This document shows positions 34,369 through 43,482 of a DNA stretch of 64,000 nucleotides, piece by piece. Origin of the DNA: Parafannyhessea umbonata. Its GTDB lineage: Bacteria; Actinomycetota; Coriobacteriia; Coriobacteriales; Atopobiaceae. Each line of letters begins with the position of its first letter. Positions within the stretch are counted from its first letter, which is position 1. The stretch covers positions 248,001 through 312,000 of the forward strand of contig NZ_JABAGR010000002.1 of the NCBI RefSeq assembly GCF_012844235.1, in the 5' to 3' direction. The notes beneath the pieces were generated by a model. That model was given only the letters and a program-made list of their open reading frames with translations. It made no database searches and was not told the DNA's origin. Position numbers and translations under genes: made by a program.

Positions 34369-34716
34369 ATGGCAAACGTCGTTCCGGGGGCCCTCAAGGT
34401 GTCCAACGACTGCATCGCAGACCTTGCCGGGTATGCGGCGCTAGAGTGCTATGGCGTCGTCGGAATGGCCGTGACCGACCAGCAGGAGGGCGTCGCGCGC
34501 ATCCTCCCCACGTATCGCCTGCGCAGGGGCATCGGCGTCTCCAGCGAGGACGGCAGGGTCGTGATCGACCTCCACGTGGTGGTGGAGCAGGGCATAAACA
34601 TGAGCTCCGTCTCGGACAACCTCGTGAGCTCCGTCAAGTTCATCCTGAAGAAGATTGCGGAGCTCGACGACGTCGAGGTACGCGTCCACATCGAGGGCAT
34701 GCGTACCCGCGCCTAG
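34369..34716 (+). CDS. Asp23/Gls24 (DUF322, YloU-like) family protein
   Basis: A 115-aa protein of the Asp23/Gls24 family: GALKVSNDCIADLAGYAALECYGVVGMA, then DLHVVVEQGINMSSVSDNLVSSVKF. Family members are small cytoplasmic or membrane-associated proteins linked to alkaline or envelope stress. In B. subtilis the equivalent yloU lies between rpmB and yloV (fakA), as here. The molecular role is not settled. ATG 34369 has GAGAGGAG 7 bases upstream. It is followed by fakA after 46 bases. Confidence 0.93.
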   Translation: MANVVPGALKVSNDCIADLAGYAALECYGVVGMAVTDQQEGVARILPTYRLRRGIGVSSEDGRVVIDLHVVVEQGINMSSVSDNLVSSVKFILKKIAELDDVEVRVHIEGMRTRA

Positions 34717-34762
34717 CGGTGGCGCACGCACAACCAGAAGAGGAATTAGAGGTTTCCAGACT

Positions 34763-36433
34763 ATGATTGCCAACGTCGTTCGCAACTGCTTCCCCGTCGC
34801 CGCCAAGGTCGTCGCCGACAAGGCGGACGAGATCAACAAGCTCAACGTCTTCCCCGTCCCCGACGGCGACACCGGCACGAACATGTCGCTCACGCTCGGC
34901 ACCGTCGTGGGCGAGATCGAGTCGCTGCCCAAGGACGCCTCGATGGCGGACATCGCCAAGGCCATCACGCACGGCTCGCTCATGGGCGCCCGCGGCAACT
35001 CCGGCGTCATCACGAGCCAGATCCTGCGCGGCGTCGCGGAGGGCCTCGTGAACGCGAAGGGCGCCCAGGCCACGACGGCAGACATCGCTGCGGCGCTCCG
35101 CAACGGCGTGAAGGTCGCGTTCAAGGCCGTCCGCAAGCCCGTCGAGGGCACGATCCTCACCGTGCTGAAGGACGTCTCGGCCAAGGCCGACCAGATGGAG
35201 AAGAACAAGGCCACGCCGCAGGAGACGCTGGACGCCATCGTGGTGGAGGCGTACGAGTCCGTGGCGCGCACGCCCGACCTGCTGCCCGTGCTGAAGGAGA
35301 ACGGCGTCGTGGACTCCGGGGCCTTCGGCCTCGCGACGTTCATCGAGGCGTTCGTGAACGCGTACGAGGGCAAGGCCGGCGAGGTGAGCGACTTCAAGAC
35401 CACCGTGGACTCCTCGGACGCGAAGGCCCAGGTCGCCAACGTCGTCGACATCGAGATCAACGACGACTGGGCGGGCTCGCAGTACCGCTACTGCACGGAG
35501 TTCCTGTTCCACGCGGACAGCCCGGACTTCGACGAGGACGCCAACCTCAAGTACCTCGCGTCCATGGGCGACTGCGAGCTGCTCGTGGGCTCGAACCCCG
35601 ACTACAAGATCCACGTGCACACCAACAGGCCGGACCGCGTGCTTCGTCACATGCTGCACCGCGGCCAGATCTACAACGTCTTCGTCCACAACATGGACCT
35701 CGAGGCGCAGGAGCGCACGGAGTCCATCCGCGAGGACAAGCAGGCCGCGAAGGCGGACGAGCCGCGGAAGCACATGGGCTTCGTCGCGGTCGCGGCGGGT
35801 TCCGGCCAGGCGGAAATCCTGAAGTCTCTCGGCGTCGACGTCATCGTGTTCGGCGGCCAGACCATGAACCCCTCCACCGCCGACATCCTGGGCGCTATCG
35901 AGAAGTGCAACGCGGACAACGTGATCGTCCTTCCGGACAACGGCAACATCCGCATGGCCTCCGAGGCGGCGGTCACGGCCGTCGAGGGCGTGAACGCGGC
36001 CGTCGTCCCCACGAAGAGCGTGCTGCAGGCGTTCGCCGCGATGTTCGTGGCAGACCCCGACGGCGAGCTCGACGCCAACGTAGAGGACATGAACGACGCC
36101 ATCGCCGAGGTTCGCGACGGCGAGGTCACCACGGCCGTGCGCGACTCCCAGGCCGCCGACGGCACGCCGATCCACGACGGCGACGTCATGGGCATCGAGG
36201 GCGGCGCCATCGAGGTCGTCGGCAACGACGTCCAGAAGGTCACCGTGGACCTCATCAACCACATGCAGGAGGAAGAGGAGGGCGACACCCTCACGATCCT
36301 CGCTGGCGAGGACCTGGACGACGATGCGTTCCAGAGCCTGCTCGACGCCATCGAGGAGGCCCAGCCCGACCTCGAGATCGACTCGCACCGCGGCGAGCAG
36401 CCCCTGTACCCGGTCGTGTTCTCGATCGAGTAG
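34763..36433 (+). CDS. fakA: Fatty acid kinase subunit FakA (YloV-like, DhaL + DegV-like domains)
   Basis: A 556-aa protein. The N-terminal DhaL-type ATP-binding domain has KLNVFPVPDGDTGTNMS (Asp residues bind Mg-ATP), GARGNSGVITSQILRG and VDSGAFGLATFIEAF. A middle domain (YCTEFLF, LLVGSNPDYKIHVHTNRPD) and a C-terminal DegV-like domain (AAGSGQAEILKSLGVDVIVFGGQTMNPSTADIL) follow. FakA phosphorylates fatty acids presented by a FakB protein, feeding PlsX-dependent phospholipid synthesis; plsX is 5 kb downstream on the same strand. No fakB gene is in the window. Confidence 0.93.
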   Translation: MIANVVRNCFPVAAKVVADKADEINKLNVFPVPDGDTGTNMSLTLGTVVGEIESLPKDASMADIAKAITHGSLMGARGNSGVITSQILRGVAEGLVNAKGAQATTADIAAALRNGVKVAFKAVRKPVEGTILTVLKDVSAKADQMEKNKATPQETLDAIVVEAYESVARTPDLLPVLKENGVVDSGAFGLATFIEAFVNAYEGKAGEVSDFKTTVDSSDAKAQVANVVDIEINDDWAGSQYRYCTEFLFHADSPDFDEDANLKYLASMGDCELLVGSNPDYKIHVHTNRPDRVLRHMLHRGQIYNVFVHNMDLEAQERTESIREDKQAAKADEPRKHMGFVAVAAGSGQAEILKSLGVDVIVFGGQTMNPSTADILGAIEKCNADNVIVLPDNGNIRMASEAAVTAVEGVNAAVVPTKSVLQAFAAMFVADPDGELDANVEDMNDAIAEVRDGEVTTAVRDSQAADGTPIHDGDVMGIEGGAIEVVGNDVQKVTVDLINHMQEEEEGDTLTILAGEDLDDDAFQSLLDAIEEAQPDLEIDSHRGEQPLYPVVFSIE

Positions 36434-36449
36434 GAAAGAGCTGGCCTAG

Positions 36450-38612
36450 GTGGGCAGCGTGCCGACAACGGCGGGTGTGGGCGAGAGGCTCTCGCGCACC
36501 TGCTCCATGACAGACGACGTCTCGCGCCTCCGCTATGTCTCGGGCGCGAGGCGCTCTGCTGTTGAGCGGCTCGGCATCAGGAGCGTGCGCGACCTTCTCC
36601 TCCACATCCCCCACCGCTACCTGGACTTCACGCACGTGACGGACATCGCCCACGCCGACGTGGGCCAGGAGGCGACCGTCGTCGCGACCGTGGACAAGGT
36701 GACGCTGAAGCGCCCCCGCCCGAGGATGCAGGTGGTCGAGGTGTACCTGCTGGACGACACGGGCGTGATCGAGGCGACGTTCTTCAGGCAGCCGTGGATA
36801 GCGGAGCAGCTGAGCCAGGGCGACGTGGTCGCGCTTTCCGGCAAGGTGACGTTCTCGTACGGCTTCAAGCAGATGAAGGCCCCGTTCTACGAGGTCGTGG
36901 GCTCGAAGGGGCAGGTGGGTGACTACGCGCGCATCCTGCCGGTGCACCCGGTGGGCGAGGGCGTCTCGGCCGCGTGGATGAGAAGGATCGTGTCCGCCGC
37001 GCTCGCGGACGTGGGCGACGTCGCGGACTTCCTGCCGACCGAGGTGCGCGCCGCGAGAGGTCTCATGTCGCTTGCCCGCGCCCTGCGGCAGATACACTTC
37101 CCGCTGACGATGGAGTCGAAGGAGGAGGCGCGCCGCCGGCTTGCCTACGACGAGCTGCTGTGCCTGCAGCTGGCGCTCCTCGCGAGGCAGAGGCTCGAGC
37201 TTCGCGGCGTCACGCCCTTCTCACACAGCGTGGACGGGCCCCACATGCGGGCGCTCCTTGCCGCGATGCCGTTCGACCTCACGCGGGAGCAGCGCGCCGC
37301 CGCGGACGACATCCTGCGCGACATGGCGTCCGACCACGTGATGAACCGCCTGCTCCTGGGGGACGTGGGCACGGGCAAGACCGCCGTCGCGGCCGTGGCC
37401 ATGGCCGCGGTGGCGGACTCCGGCACGCAGGCGGCCGTCATGGCGCCCACGTCCGTGCTCGCGGCCCAGTACGCCCAGAAGATCGGGCCGCTTCTGGACG
37501 AGGCCGGCGTTACGTGGCGGCTCGTCACGGGCTCGACGGACGCGGACGCGCGCGCGGAGGCCGCGGCGGGGCTCGCGTCCGGCGAGGTGTGCGTCGTGTT
37601 CGGCACGACGGCCATCATATCGGGCGACCTCGAGTTCCGCCGGCTTACCCTCGTGGTGATAGACGAGCAGCACCGCTTCGGCGTCAGCCAGCGCGCGGCG
37701 CTCAGGAGCAAGGGCGCCGGGGCGGACCTGCTGGCGATGACGGCGACGCCCATCCCCAGGACGCTCGCTCTCACGGCGTACGGCGACATGGAGTGCTCGC
37801 GCATCCGGCACCGTCCGAAGACGGGTGCGGGCGTCGTGACCACGTGCATCCCGCCGGAGAGCGCCGACCTCGCGTACGGGGCGATCCGCGAGGCGTGCGA
37901 GGAGGGCCACCAGGCCTACGTGGTGTGCCCGCTCATAGACGAGAAGGACGACGGCTCCGAGCTGGACGACGTCCCGGAGGCCTCGCGCTCCGCGGCCACG
38001 AGGATCCACTCCGCCGAGGCGACGTACGAGGAGCTGTCGCGGCGAACGCTGAGGGGACTTCGCGTGGGGCTGCTCACGGGCGGGATGGGCGCCGCCCAGA
38101 AGGACGAGGCGATGGAGGCGTTCCGCCGCGGGGACGTGGACGTGCTCGTGTCGACCACGGTGATCGAGGTGGGCGTCGACGTGCCGAACGCCACGGTCAT
38201 GCTGGTGTACGACGCGGACCGCTTTGGACTCGCGACCCTGCACCAGCTGCGCGGCCGCGTGGGCCGCGGCGACTGGGAGGGCCACGTCTTCCTGGAGTGC
38301 GCCGCGAAGAAGGGCACGCCCGCCCGCACGCGGCTCGCGGCGCTGGAGCGGACGTCGGACGGGTTCGAGCTCGCGGAGCTCGACCTGAAGCTTCGACACG
38401 AGGGCGAGGCGCTGGGGTACCGCCAGCACGGCGGCCCCTCGCTCAAGGTGGCCGACCTCGCGCAGGACGAGGAGCTCATGGGCTGGGCCCGCGAGGACGC
38501 GCTCAAGATCTTCTCGCAGGACCCAACCCTTGCCGAGGACGTCCACCGACCGCTTGCGATTGAGCTGCGTGACCGCTTTGGCGCGTACTTCGAGGAGGTT
38601 CTGCACGCATGA
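36450..38612 (+). CDS. recG: ATP-dependent DNA helicase RecG
   Basis: A 720-aa helicase that remodels stalled forks and recombination intermediates. The N-terminal wedge/OB domain contains IPHRYLDF and the Val-rich strand region. The helicase core has GDVGTGKTAVAAVA (Walker A), DEQHRFGVSQR (motif II) and MTATPIPRTLALTAYGD (motif III). The C-terminal half has TTVIEVGVDVPNAT and QLRGRVGR. After motif III the sequence (MECSRIRHRPKTGAGV) and the LRHEGEALGYRQHG block differ from the usual family wording. GTG 36450 with AGGAAAGAG upstream is chosen; ATG 36507 is possible. It overlaps rsmD by 4 bases. Confidence 0.92.
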   Translation: MGSVPTTAGVGERLSRTCSMTDDVSRLRYVSGARRSAVERLGIRSVRDLLLHIPHRYLDFTHVTDIAHADVGQEATVVATVDKVTLKRPRPRMQVVEVYLLDDTGVIEATFFRQPWIAEQLSQGDVVALSGKVTFSYGFKQMKAPFYEVVGSKGQVGDYARILPVHPVGEGVSAAWMRRIVSAALADVGDVADFLPTEVRAARGLMSLARALRQIHFPLTMESKEEARRRLAYDELLCLQLALLARQRLELRGVTPFSHSVDGPHMRALLAAMPFDLTREQRAAADDILRDMASDHVMNRLLLGDVGTGKTAVAAVAMAAVADSGTQAAVMAPTSVLAAQYAQKIGPLLDEAGVTWRLVTGSTDADARAEAAAGLASGEVCVVFGTTAIISGDLEFRRLTLVVIDEQHRFGVSQRAALRSKGAGADLLAMTATPIPRTLALTAYGDMECSRIRHRPKTGAGVVTTCIPPESADLAYGAIREACEEGHQAYVVCPLIDEKDDGSELDDVPEASRSAATRIHSAEATYEELSRRTLRGLRVGLLTGGMGAAQKDEAMEAFRRGDVDVLVSTTVIEVGVDVPNATVMLVYDADRFGLATLHQLRGRVGRGDWEGHVFLECAAKKGTPARTRLAALERTSDGFELAELDLKLRHEGEALGYRQHGGPSLKVADLAQDEELMGWAREDALKIFSQDPTLAEDVHRPLAIELRDRFGAYFEEVLHA

Positions 38613-39190
38613 GGATAGTTGGCGGCATGTGGAGGGGGCGGCCGATCGAGGCGCCGGACGGGCGGGACGTGACGCGTCCCACGACGGACCGCACGCGAGA
38701 GTCGATGGCGTCCATGGTGCTCTCGGCGTTTGGGCTCGACCTTGGCGGCGTGAGCGTGCTGGACGCGTTTGGCGGCTCGGGCGCCATCGGCTTCGAGCTC
38801 CTGTCCCGTGGCGCCGCGGGCTGCACGTTCGTGGACAGGGACCGCGGGGCCGTTGCGCGCATCCGCCGCAACGCGCGGGCCCTGGGCGCGGGCGCGTCAG
38901 CACGCGTGCTGTCGGGAGACGTTTTCAAGCTGGCAGAGCGCGGCGCCATCGCGGGCGCGCCCTTCTCGCTCGTGGTGCTCGACCCGCCGTACGCCGTAGG
39001 CTCGCGCGAGGTGGAGCGCCTGGTGGAAGCCCTGCGGGCGGGCGGCATGCTCGCCGGCGGCACCGTCGTGCTGTACGAGCACGCGTCCAGGGAGCCGGGG
39101 ATCCGCCCGGCGGGCGCGAGCGTCATAAAGGAGAAGAGCCACGGCATCACCACCGTGCAGCTTCTGAGGATGGGGGATGCCCATGAGTGA
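38609..39190 (+). CDS. rsmD: 16S rRNA m2G966 methyltransferase RsmD
   Basis: A 193-aa SAM-dependent methyltransferase. The N-terminus MRIVGGMWRGRPIEAPDGRDVTRPTTDRTRESM is family-typical. SAM motif I is VLDAFGGSGAIGFELLSRGA, and the catalytic VVLDPPYAVG is the (N/D)PPY motif of amino-group methyltransferases. It modifies a guanine in 16S rRNA. Its ATG overlaps the recG stop as ATGA, and the rsmD-coaD pair is a widely conserved neighbourhood. The coaD start lies inside its last codons. Confidence 0.95.
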   Translation: MRIVGGMWRGRPIEAPDGRDVTRPTTDRTRESMASMVLSAFGLDLGGVSVLDAFGGSGAIGFELLSRGAAGCTFVDRDRGAVARIRRNARALGAGASARVLSGDVFKLAERGAIAGAPFSLVVLDPPYAVGSREVERLVEALRAGGMLAGGTVVLYEHASREPGIRPAGASVIKEKSHGITTVQLLRMGDAHE

Positions 39191-39722
39191 TTCCAGGATC
39201 GACCGCGTGGTGGTGCCGGGCACCTTCGACCCGGTGACGTTTGGGCACCTGGACGTGATCGGGCGCGCGCGGCGGCTGTTCCCGCACGTGACCGTGGGCG
39301 TCGCGGCCTCCGTGGGGAAGAACGGCACCGGCCCCACGTTCTCGCTCGACGAGCGCGTGGACATGCTGCTCGCCGCGCTCGCGGAGGAGGGCCTTGCGGA
39401 CGGCGTCGAGGTGCGGCCGTTCTCGGGCCTGCTCGTGAGCTTCTGCAAGGAGGTCGGCGCCGGCGGCGTGGTGAAGGGCCTGCGCGCCATGACGGACTTC
39501 GAGTACGAGCTGCAGCAGGCAGACCTCAACAGCAACATGGCGCCTGACATCGAGTCCGTGTTCGTAATGTCGAACCCCAAGTACGGCTACGTGTCTTCCT
39601 CCATCGTGAGGGAGCTCGCGTCGCTGGGGACGGACGTGTCGTTCCTGGTGCCGTCCGTGGTCGAGCGCCGTCTGGAGGAGCACTACCGCGGGCGAGGGGA
39701 ACGAGGTGCCCGCCGCGAATAA
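39183..39722 (+). CDS. coaD: Phosphopantetheine adenylyltransferase
   Basis: A 179-aa enzyme for the penultimate step of coenzyme A synthesis. The nucleotidyltransferase motif is VVPGTFDPVTFGHLDVIGRA, with the catalytic His in the T-x-GH position. GLRAMTDFEYELQQADLN and YVSSSIVRELA are also conserved. The coding frame overlaps rsmD by 8 bases. ATG 39183 follows GGGGG at a good distance, while ATG 39177 is an alternative two codons upstream. It supplies 4'-phosphopantetheine for ACP, whose gene lies downstream at 42479. Confidence 0.95.
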   Translation: MSDSRIDRVVVPGTFDPVTFGHLDVIGRARRLFPHVTVGVAASVGKNGTGPTFSLDERVDMLLAALAEEGLADGVEVRPFSGLLVSFCKEVGAGGVVKGLRAMTDFEYELQQADLNSNMAPDIESVFVMSNPKYGYVSSSIVRELASLGTDVSFLVPSVVERRLEEHYRGRGERGARRE

Positions 39723-39848
39723 TTTGCGTGACGGCGGCAAAAGTGCCGCCGGTTTCGCCCATTGCGGGTAATCTGGTACTATAAGGCGATGCAACCTCGG
39801 CAAACGCACGTGCAACGCGAGGTGGCGGCGAATCGAAAGGAGACCCGT

Positions 39849-40346
39849 ATGCAACCGGGTGAGGAAATAGAGAGCCTGGTTGGCGAGCTCGAGCAGATCG
39901 TGAGCGAGGGCAAGACCCCGTTCACCGGCGGCGGACAGAAGAAGATCGTGGACGCCCAGGACATCTACGAGATCCTGGATGAGATTCGTCGCGTCTTCCC
40001 CCAGGAGTTCGCGGATGCCCGGCGCATCGTCAAGGAGGAGGCCGAGACCCTCGAGCGCGCCCAGCAGCAGGCTGACGCCATCATCGCGGACGCCCAGCAG
40101 CAGGCCATGATCCTCGCGGGCGACCAGGAGGTCGTGCGCCTTGCCCAGCAGCAGGCCGACGACATCCGCGACAAGGCCGCGCAGTACGAGCGCGACACCC
40201 GCTACAACGCGGAGGAGTACGCGGACACCGTGCTCGCGCACCTGGAGGACAACCTGAAGTCGCTCACCGGCTCCGTCTCGCGCGTGCGCCAGACGCTGGA
40301 CGAGAACTCCGGCCCCCGCAACCAGACCAACAACGTCCCCTGGTAG
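39849..40346 (+). CDS. Coiled-coil protein of the coaD-yceD interval
   Basis: A 165-aa soluble protein. The first about 45 residues (PGEEIESLVGELEQIVSEGKTPFTGGGQKKIVDAQDIYEILDEIRRVFP) form a conserved-looking head, followed by a long Gln/Ala-rich coiled coil with a periodic AQQQAD pattern (about residues 65-130). There is no membrane segment. Similar proteins sit between coaD and yceD in actinobacteria and are sometimes annotated as DivIVA-like or ATP-synthase-subunit-like. I cannot assign a function; a scaffold or cell-envelope role is possible. AAGGAG lies 6 bases upstream of ATG 39849. yceD follows after 5 bases. Confidence 0.75.
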   Translation: MQPGEEIESLVGELEQIVSEGKTPFTGGGQKKIVDAQDIYEILDEIRRVFPQEFADARRIVKEEAETLERAQQQADAIIADAQQQAMILAGDQEVVRLAQQQADDIRDKAAQYERDTRYNAEEYADTVLAHLEDNLKSLTGSVSRVRQTLDENSGPRNQTNNVPW

Positions 40347-40351
40347 GCGCC

Positions 40352-40921
40352 ATGCAGCAGATTAAGCAGATTCTGGACGCCCGCCTCGCGAACCCCGGCG
40401 ACACCATGCCGGTATCGGGCCATGTGGACGAGAAGGGCTACTCCCTCGGCGGTCACGACTTCGTGCTGCCCGACGGCATCGACTACGACCTCGTGCTCAC
40501 GAACGCCGGCGAGGGCATCCTCGCCACCGGCATGCTGAAGGCGCACGTGGAGGGCACGTGCGACCGCTGCCTGGGCAAGGCGGAGTTCGACGTCGCGGGA
40601 GAGGTGGACGAGTACTACCTGTTCAAGGCACCCGCGGAGCCCATGGCAGACGACGAGGACGACGACGTCGACTTCGCCCTGGTGGGGGACGACAGCACGA
40701 TAGACCTCACGGACGCGCTCAGCTCGGCCCTGTTGATGGAGACGCCGTTCGTGGTGCTGTGCCGCGAGGACTGCAAGGGCCTGTGCCCCGTATGCGGCGC
40801 GAACCTCAACGAGGTCGACTGCGGGCACGCGGCGCAGGTCGAGGCGGAGCGCGAGCAGGACAGGCTGGACGCGAGCCCGTTCGCGGCGCTCAGGAACCTG
40901 GACCTGGGCGACGGCGAGTAG
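40352..40921 (+). CDS. YceD/DUF177 family protein
   Basis: A 189-aa protein of the DUF177 family. It has a CDRC pair (GTCDRCLGKAEFDV), an acidic patch (ADDEDDDVDFAL), the DLTDALSSALLMETPFVVLC block, and a C-terminal CREDCKGLCPVCGANLN metal-binding-like Cys cluster. It is found next to rpmF in nearly all bacteria. E. coli YceD is tied to rRNA/ribosome metabolism, and plant relatives to 23S rRNA accumulation. It lies 209 bases upstream of rpmF here. Confidence 0.92.
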   Translation: MQQIKQILDARLANPGDTMPVSGHVDEKGYSLGGHDFVLPDGIDYDLVLTNAGEGILATGMLKAHVEGTCDRCLGKAEFDVAGEVDEYYLFKAPAEPMADDEDDDVDFALVGDDSTIDLTDALSSALLMETPFVVLCREDCKGLCPVCGANLNEVDCGHAAQVEAEREQDRLDASPFAALRNLDLGDGE

Positions 40922-41049
40922 GGTGCCTCTCGGCCCGGCGCGAGACGCCCGGCCGGCGATATGTTGGGCCGGCGTGTGGCAAGGACGTGTCGTAGAAGTT
41001 TTTTGACGTGAAGAATTGCTGTTCCGTCGACCAATTGCCCTCGTCGTGG

Positions 41050-41055
41050 TATAGT
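41050..41055 (+). promoter_or_regulatory. Possible -10 box of the rpmF-plsX operon
   Basis: TATAGT lies about 75 bases upstream of the L32 start. A 6-bp hairpin (CAGGTG/CGCCTG, 41086-41101) follows in the leader. No good -35 is seen. Confidence 0.4.
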
Positions 41056-41130
41056 CTCTTCTCGTGTGTTTTACGGAAGACCGCTCAGGTGTAAGCGCCT
41101 GACAATAAGTGAGTCTAAGAGAGGTTCAAG

Positions 41131-41310
41131 ATGGCAGTACCCAAGCAGAAAAAGGGCCGCGGCGCCACGCACACTCGTCGTTCGGCCAACAGCAAGCTCG
41201 CCGCTCCGGCACGCTCCGTTTGCCCGCAGTGTGGCGCACCTAAGCTTCCGCACCACGTGTGCCCCAAGTGTGGCTACTACAAGGACCGCGAGGTCGTTGT
41301 CACCGAGTAG
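41131..41310 (+). CDS. rpmF: Ribosomal protein L32 (bL32)
   Basis: A 59-aa large-subunit protein starting MAVPKQKKGRGATHTRRSAN, the L32 hallmark, with zinc-binding CPQCG and CPKCG pairs, so it is the zinc form. AGAGG lies about 6 bases upstream of ATG 41131. It starts the conserved rpmF-plsX-acpP cluster that links ribosome and lipid synthesis. Confidence 0.97.
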   Translation: MAVPKQKKGRGATHTRRSANSKLAAPARSVCPQCGAPKLPHHVCPKCGYYKDREVVVTE

Positions 41311-41409
41311 TCGCGTTGAAAGACGAGGCCTAGGAGGCCGGTCCCTTCTGGGGGTCGGTCTCCTTTCGTATGCAGGGAATGCGCAGCCGCAGGACCGCGA
41401 GGAGGACAC

Positions 41410-42405
41410 ATGACAACTATCTGCATCGACGCCATGGGCGGCGACTGCGAGCCCGAGGTCGTGCTTGGGGGAGTGGCGGCCGCGCTCGAGGCCGACGGCG
41501 AGCTCGGCGTGCTCGTCGCGGGAAACGAGGACGTCGTCGTGCCGTTCTGCGCGAAGCACGAGCGCGCGAGGGCGCTCGTGACGACGCAGACGATCGAGAT
41601 GGGCGAGCATCCCACCGAGGCCATCCGCGCCAAGAAGGACTCGAGCATCGTGCGCGGGCTTGCCGCGGTGCACGCGGGCGAGGCTGACGGGTTCTTCTCG
41701 GCCGGCTCCACGGGCGCCATCTTCGCGGCCGCCACGTTTGGCGTGGGCAGGATCCGCGGCATCAAGCGCCCGGCCATCGCATGCCCGGTGCCGGGGCTGG
41801 ACGGCAGGCACTCCGTGTTCCTGGACATGGGGGCGAACGCGGACGTGCGCCCGGAGATGCTGGTGCAGTTTGCGCACATGGGGCGCGCGTACTCGAGGAT
41901 CACGCTTGGGGTGGAGGACCCGAAGGTGGCCCTGCTCTCCAACGGCTCCGAGGACACGAAGGGCTCCGAGGCCGTCGTGGCGGAGCACGAGGCGCTCGCA
42001 AAGGCGGGAGGCGACACGTGGTTCGCGGGCAACTGCGAGGGCACGGACATCCTGACCGGTCGCTTCGACGTGATCGTGACGGACGGGTTCGCGGGCAACA
42101 TCGCCGTGAAGACCATCGAGGGCACGGCGAAGTACATCCTGGCCGAGGTGAAGCGCGCGACGCAGGAGTCGAAGCGCGCGCTTCTGGGCGCGGGCCTGCT
42201 GAAGCCCTCGCTCAAGAGGGTCGCGGCCGGGCTCTCCGGCGACGAGTACGGCGGCGCGGCGCTCCTGGGCGTGAAGGCCCCGGTGTTCATCGGGCACGGG
42301 GCGACGTCCGTGGACGCCGTGAAGCACGGCACGCTGGCCTGCGCCGCGGCCGTGCGCGGCGAGCTTGTGGACAAAATCGCACGCGCGGTGGCCGAGGACC
42401 AGTAG
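41410..42405 (+). CDS. plsX: Phosphate acyltransferase PlsX
   Basis: A 331-aa enzyme that makes acyl-phosphate from acyl-ACP for the PlsY route to phosphatidic acid. It starts TTICIDAMGGDCEPEVVLGG and contains SAGSTGAIFAA, the GLDGRHSVFLDMGANAD block and DGFAGNIAVKTIEG. Length and order are typical. It works with ACP (next gene) and with acyl-phosphate made by FakA/FakB (fakA upstream). GGAGG lies a few bases upstream of ATG 41410. Confidence 0.96.
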   Translation: MTTICIDAMGGDCEPEVVLGGVAAALEADGELGVLVAGNEDVVVPFCAKHERARALVTTQTIEMGEHPTEAIRAKKDSSIVRGLAAVHAGEADGFFSAGSTGAIFAAATFGVGRIRGIKRPAIACPVPGLDGRHSVFLDMGANADVRPEMLVQFAHMGRAYSRITLGVEDPKVALLSNGSEDTKGSEAVVAEHEALAKAGGDTWFAGNCEGTDILTGRFDVIVTDGFAGNIAVKTIEGTAKYILAEVKRATQESKRALLGAGLLKPSLKRVAAGLSGDEYGGAALLGVKAPVFIGHGATSVDAVKHGTLACAAAVRGELVDKIARAVAEDQ

Positions 42406-42478
42406 GGTTGCCGGGCGGGGTACAATTGGCCCCACAGGCTTTTCTCGCATAGGGAATTTTGCAACGTAAGGAGCGAAC

Positions 42479-42730
42479 ATGGAACGCGCCGAGATTACCG
42501 ATAAGGTCATCGCCTGCGTCAAGGACTCGCTGGGCCTGGCGGACGACGCCGAGCTCTCCGAGGCGACGACGCTGAAGGACCTGGGCGCCGACTCGTTTGA
42601 CCAGCTCGAGATCATGGTCGCGCTGGAGGAGGAGTTCGGCATCTCGCTGGAGGACGCCCTCGACGGCGGCGACATAAAGTCGGTGGACACGATCGGCCAG
42701 ACGGTCGACCTCGTGCAGGCCCAGCTCTAG
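42479..42730 (+). CDS. acpP: Acyl carrier protein
   Basis: An 83-aa acidic four-helix protein carrying the acyl chain on a phosphopantetheine arm. The attachment Ser is in LGADSFDQLEIMVALEEEFGI, the standard DSL motif written DSF. AAGGAG lies 5 bases upstream of ATG 42479. TACAAT at 42421-42426 could be an internal -10. It sits between plsX and rnc. Confidence 0.96.
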   Translation: MERAEITDKVIACVKDSLGLADDAELSEATTLKDLGADSFDQLEIMVALEEEFGISLEDALDGGDIKSVDTIGQTVDLVQAQL

Positions 42731-42740
42731 GGAGCGGCGC

Positions 42741-43445
42741 TTGAAGATGCATCAGAGGGTCGCGGCGGCGGAGAAGATCTGCGGCCACGAGTTCAAGGAC
42801 AGGACGCTCATAACTTCTGCAATCACCCACCCCTCGGCCGTGGAGGGGCAGCCCGTGAGCGCCTCCTACGAGCGGCTCGAGTTCCTCGGGGACTCGATCC
42901 TGGGCGCCATGGTGGCGACGGACCTGTTCGAGGCGTTCCCGGCCCTGGACGAGGGCGGGCTCACGCGGATGAAGATCTCGCTCGTGAGCGGGAAGACGCT
43001 CTCGGAGGTCGCCGGCAGCCTGGGCGTGGGAGACGTCATCGTGTTCGGCGAGTCCGAGAAGGGCACCGGCGCGCGCGGCATGCACTCCGCGCTCGAGAAC
43101 GTGTACGAGTCCATCGTGGGCGCGCTGTACCTGGACGCCGGCTACGAGGCAACGCACGACTTCGTGCGGCGCACGCTGTCGCCGTACATCTCGCCGAAGC
43201 TGGCCGAGAGGCCGATATCGCCGAAGTCGCGCCTGCAGGAGGTGACGCAGCGCGACATGCGCTGCGCCCCGGAGTACAAGCTCGAGGGCGAGGAGGGTCC
43301 GGCGCACAAGCCGACGTTCACCTCCGTCGTGCTTGTGGACGGCAAGCGCGTGGGCCGCGGCACGGGCTGCTCGAAGAAGGAGTCAGAGTCCGCGGCGGCG
43401 CTCGACGCGCTCGAGCGCATGGGCTACCAGCAGGCAGGGGAGTAG
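42741..43445 (+). CDS. rnc: Ribonuclease III
   Basis: A 234-aa double-strand-specific endonuclease for rRNA and mRNA processing. The catalytic domain has ERLEFLGDSILGAMVA (signature) and ENVYESIVGALYLDAG (second Glu/Asp set). The C-terminal double-stranded RNA-binding domain starts with PKSRLQEVTQRDM and ends GTGCSKKESESAAALDALERM. The start is TTG 42741 with GGAG 6 bases upstream; ATG 42747 two codons later is possible. It is followed by smc after 37 bases, the common rnc-smc-ftsY order. Confidence 0.96.
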   Translation: MKMHQRVAAAEKICGHEFKDRTLITSAITHPSAVEGQPVSASYERLEFLGDSILGAMVATDLFEAFPALDEGGLTRMKISLVSGKTLSEVAGSLGVGDVIVFGESEKGTGARGMHSALENVYESIVGALYLDAGYEATHDFVRRTLSPYISPKLAERPISPKSRLQEVTQRDMRCAPEYKLEGEEGPAHKPTFTSVVLVDGKRVGRGTGCSKKESESAAALDALERMGYQQAGE

Positions 43446-43482
43446 GCGCCGCGGACCGCGGCCCGGAAAGGCCAAGCACGAC

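Noticed and set aside
36450..36506. Using ATG 36507 as the recG start
   Set aside because: It fits the protein family but has no ribosome-binding site, while GTG 36450 follows AGGAAAGAG; kept as an alternative only.
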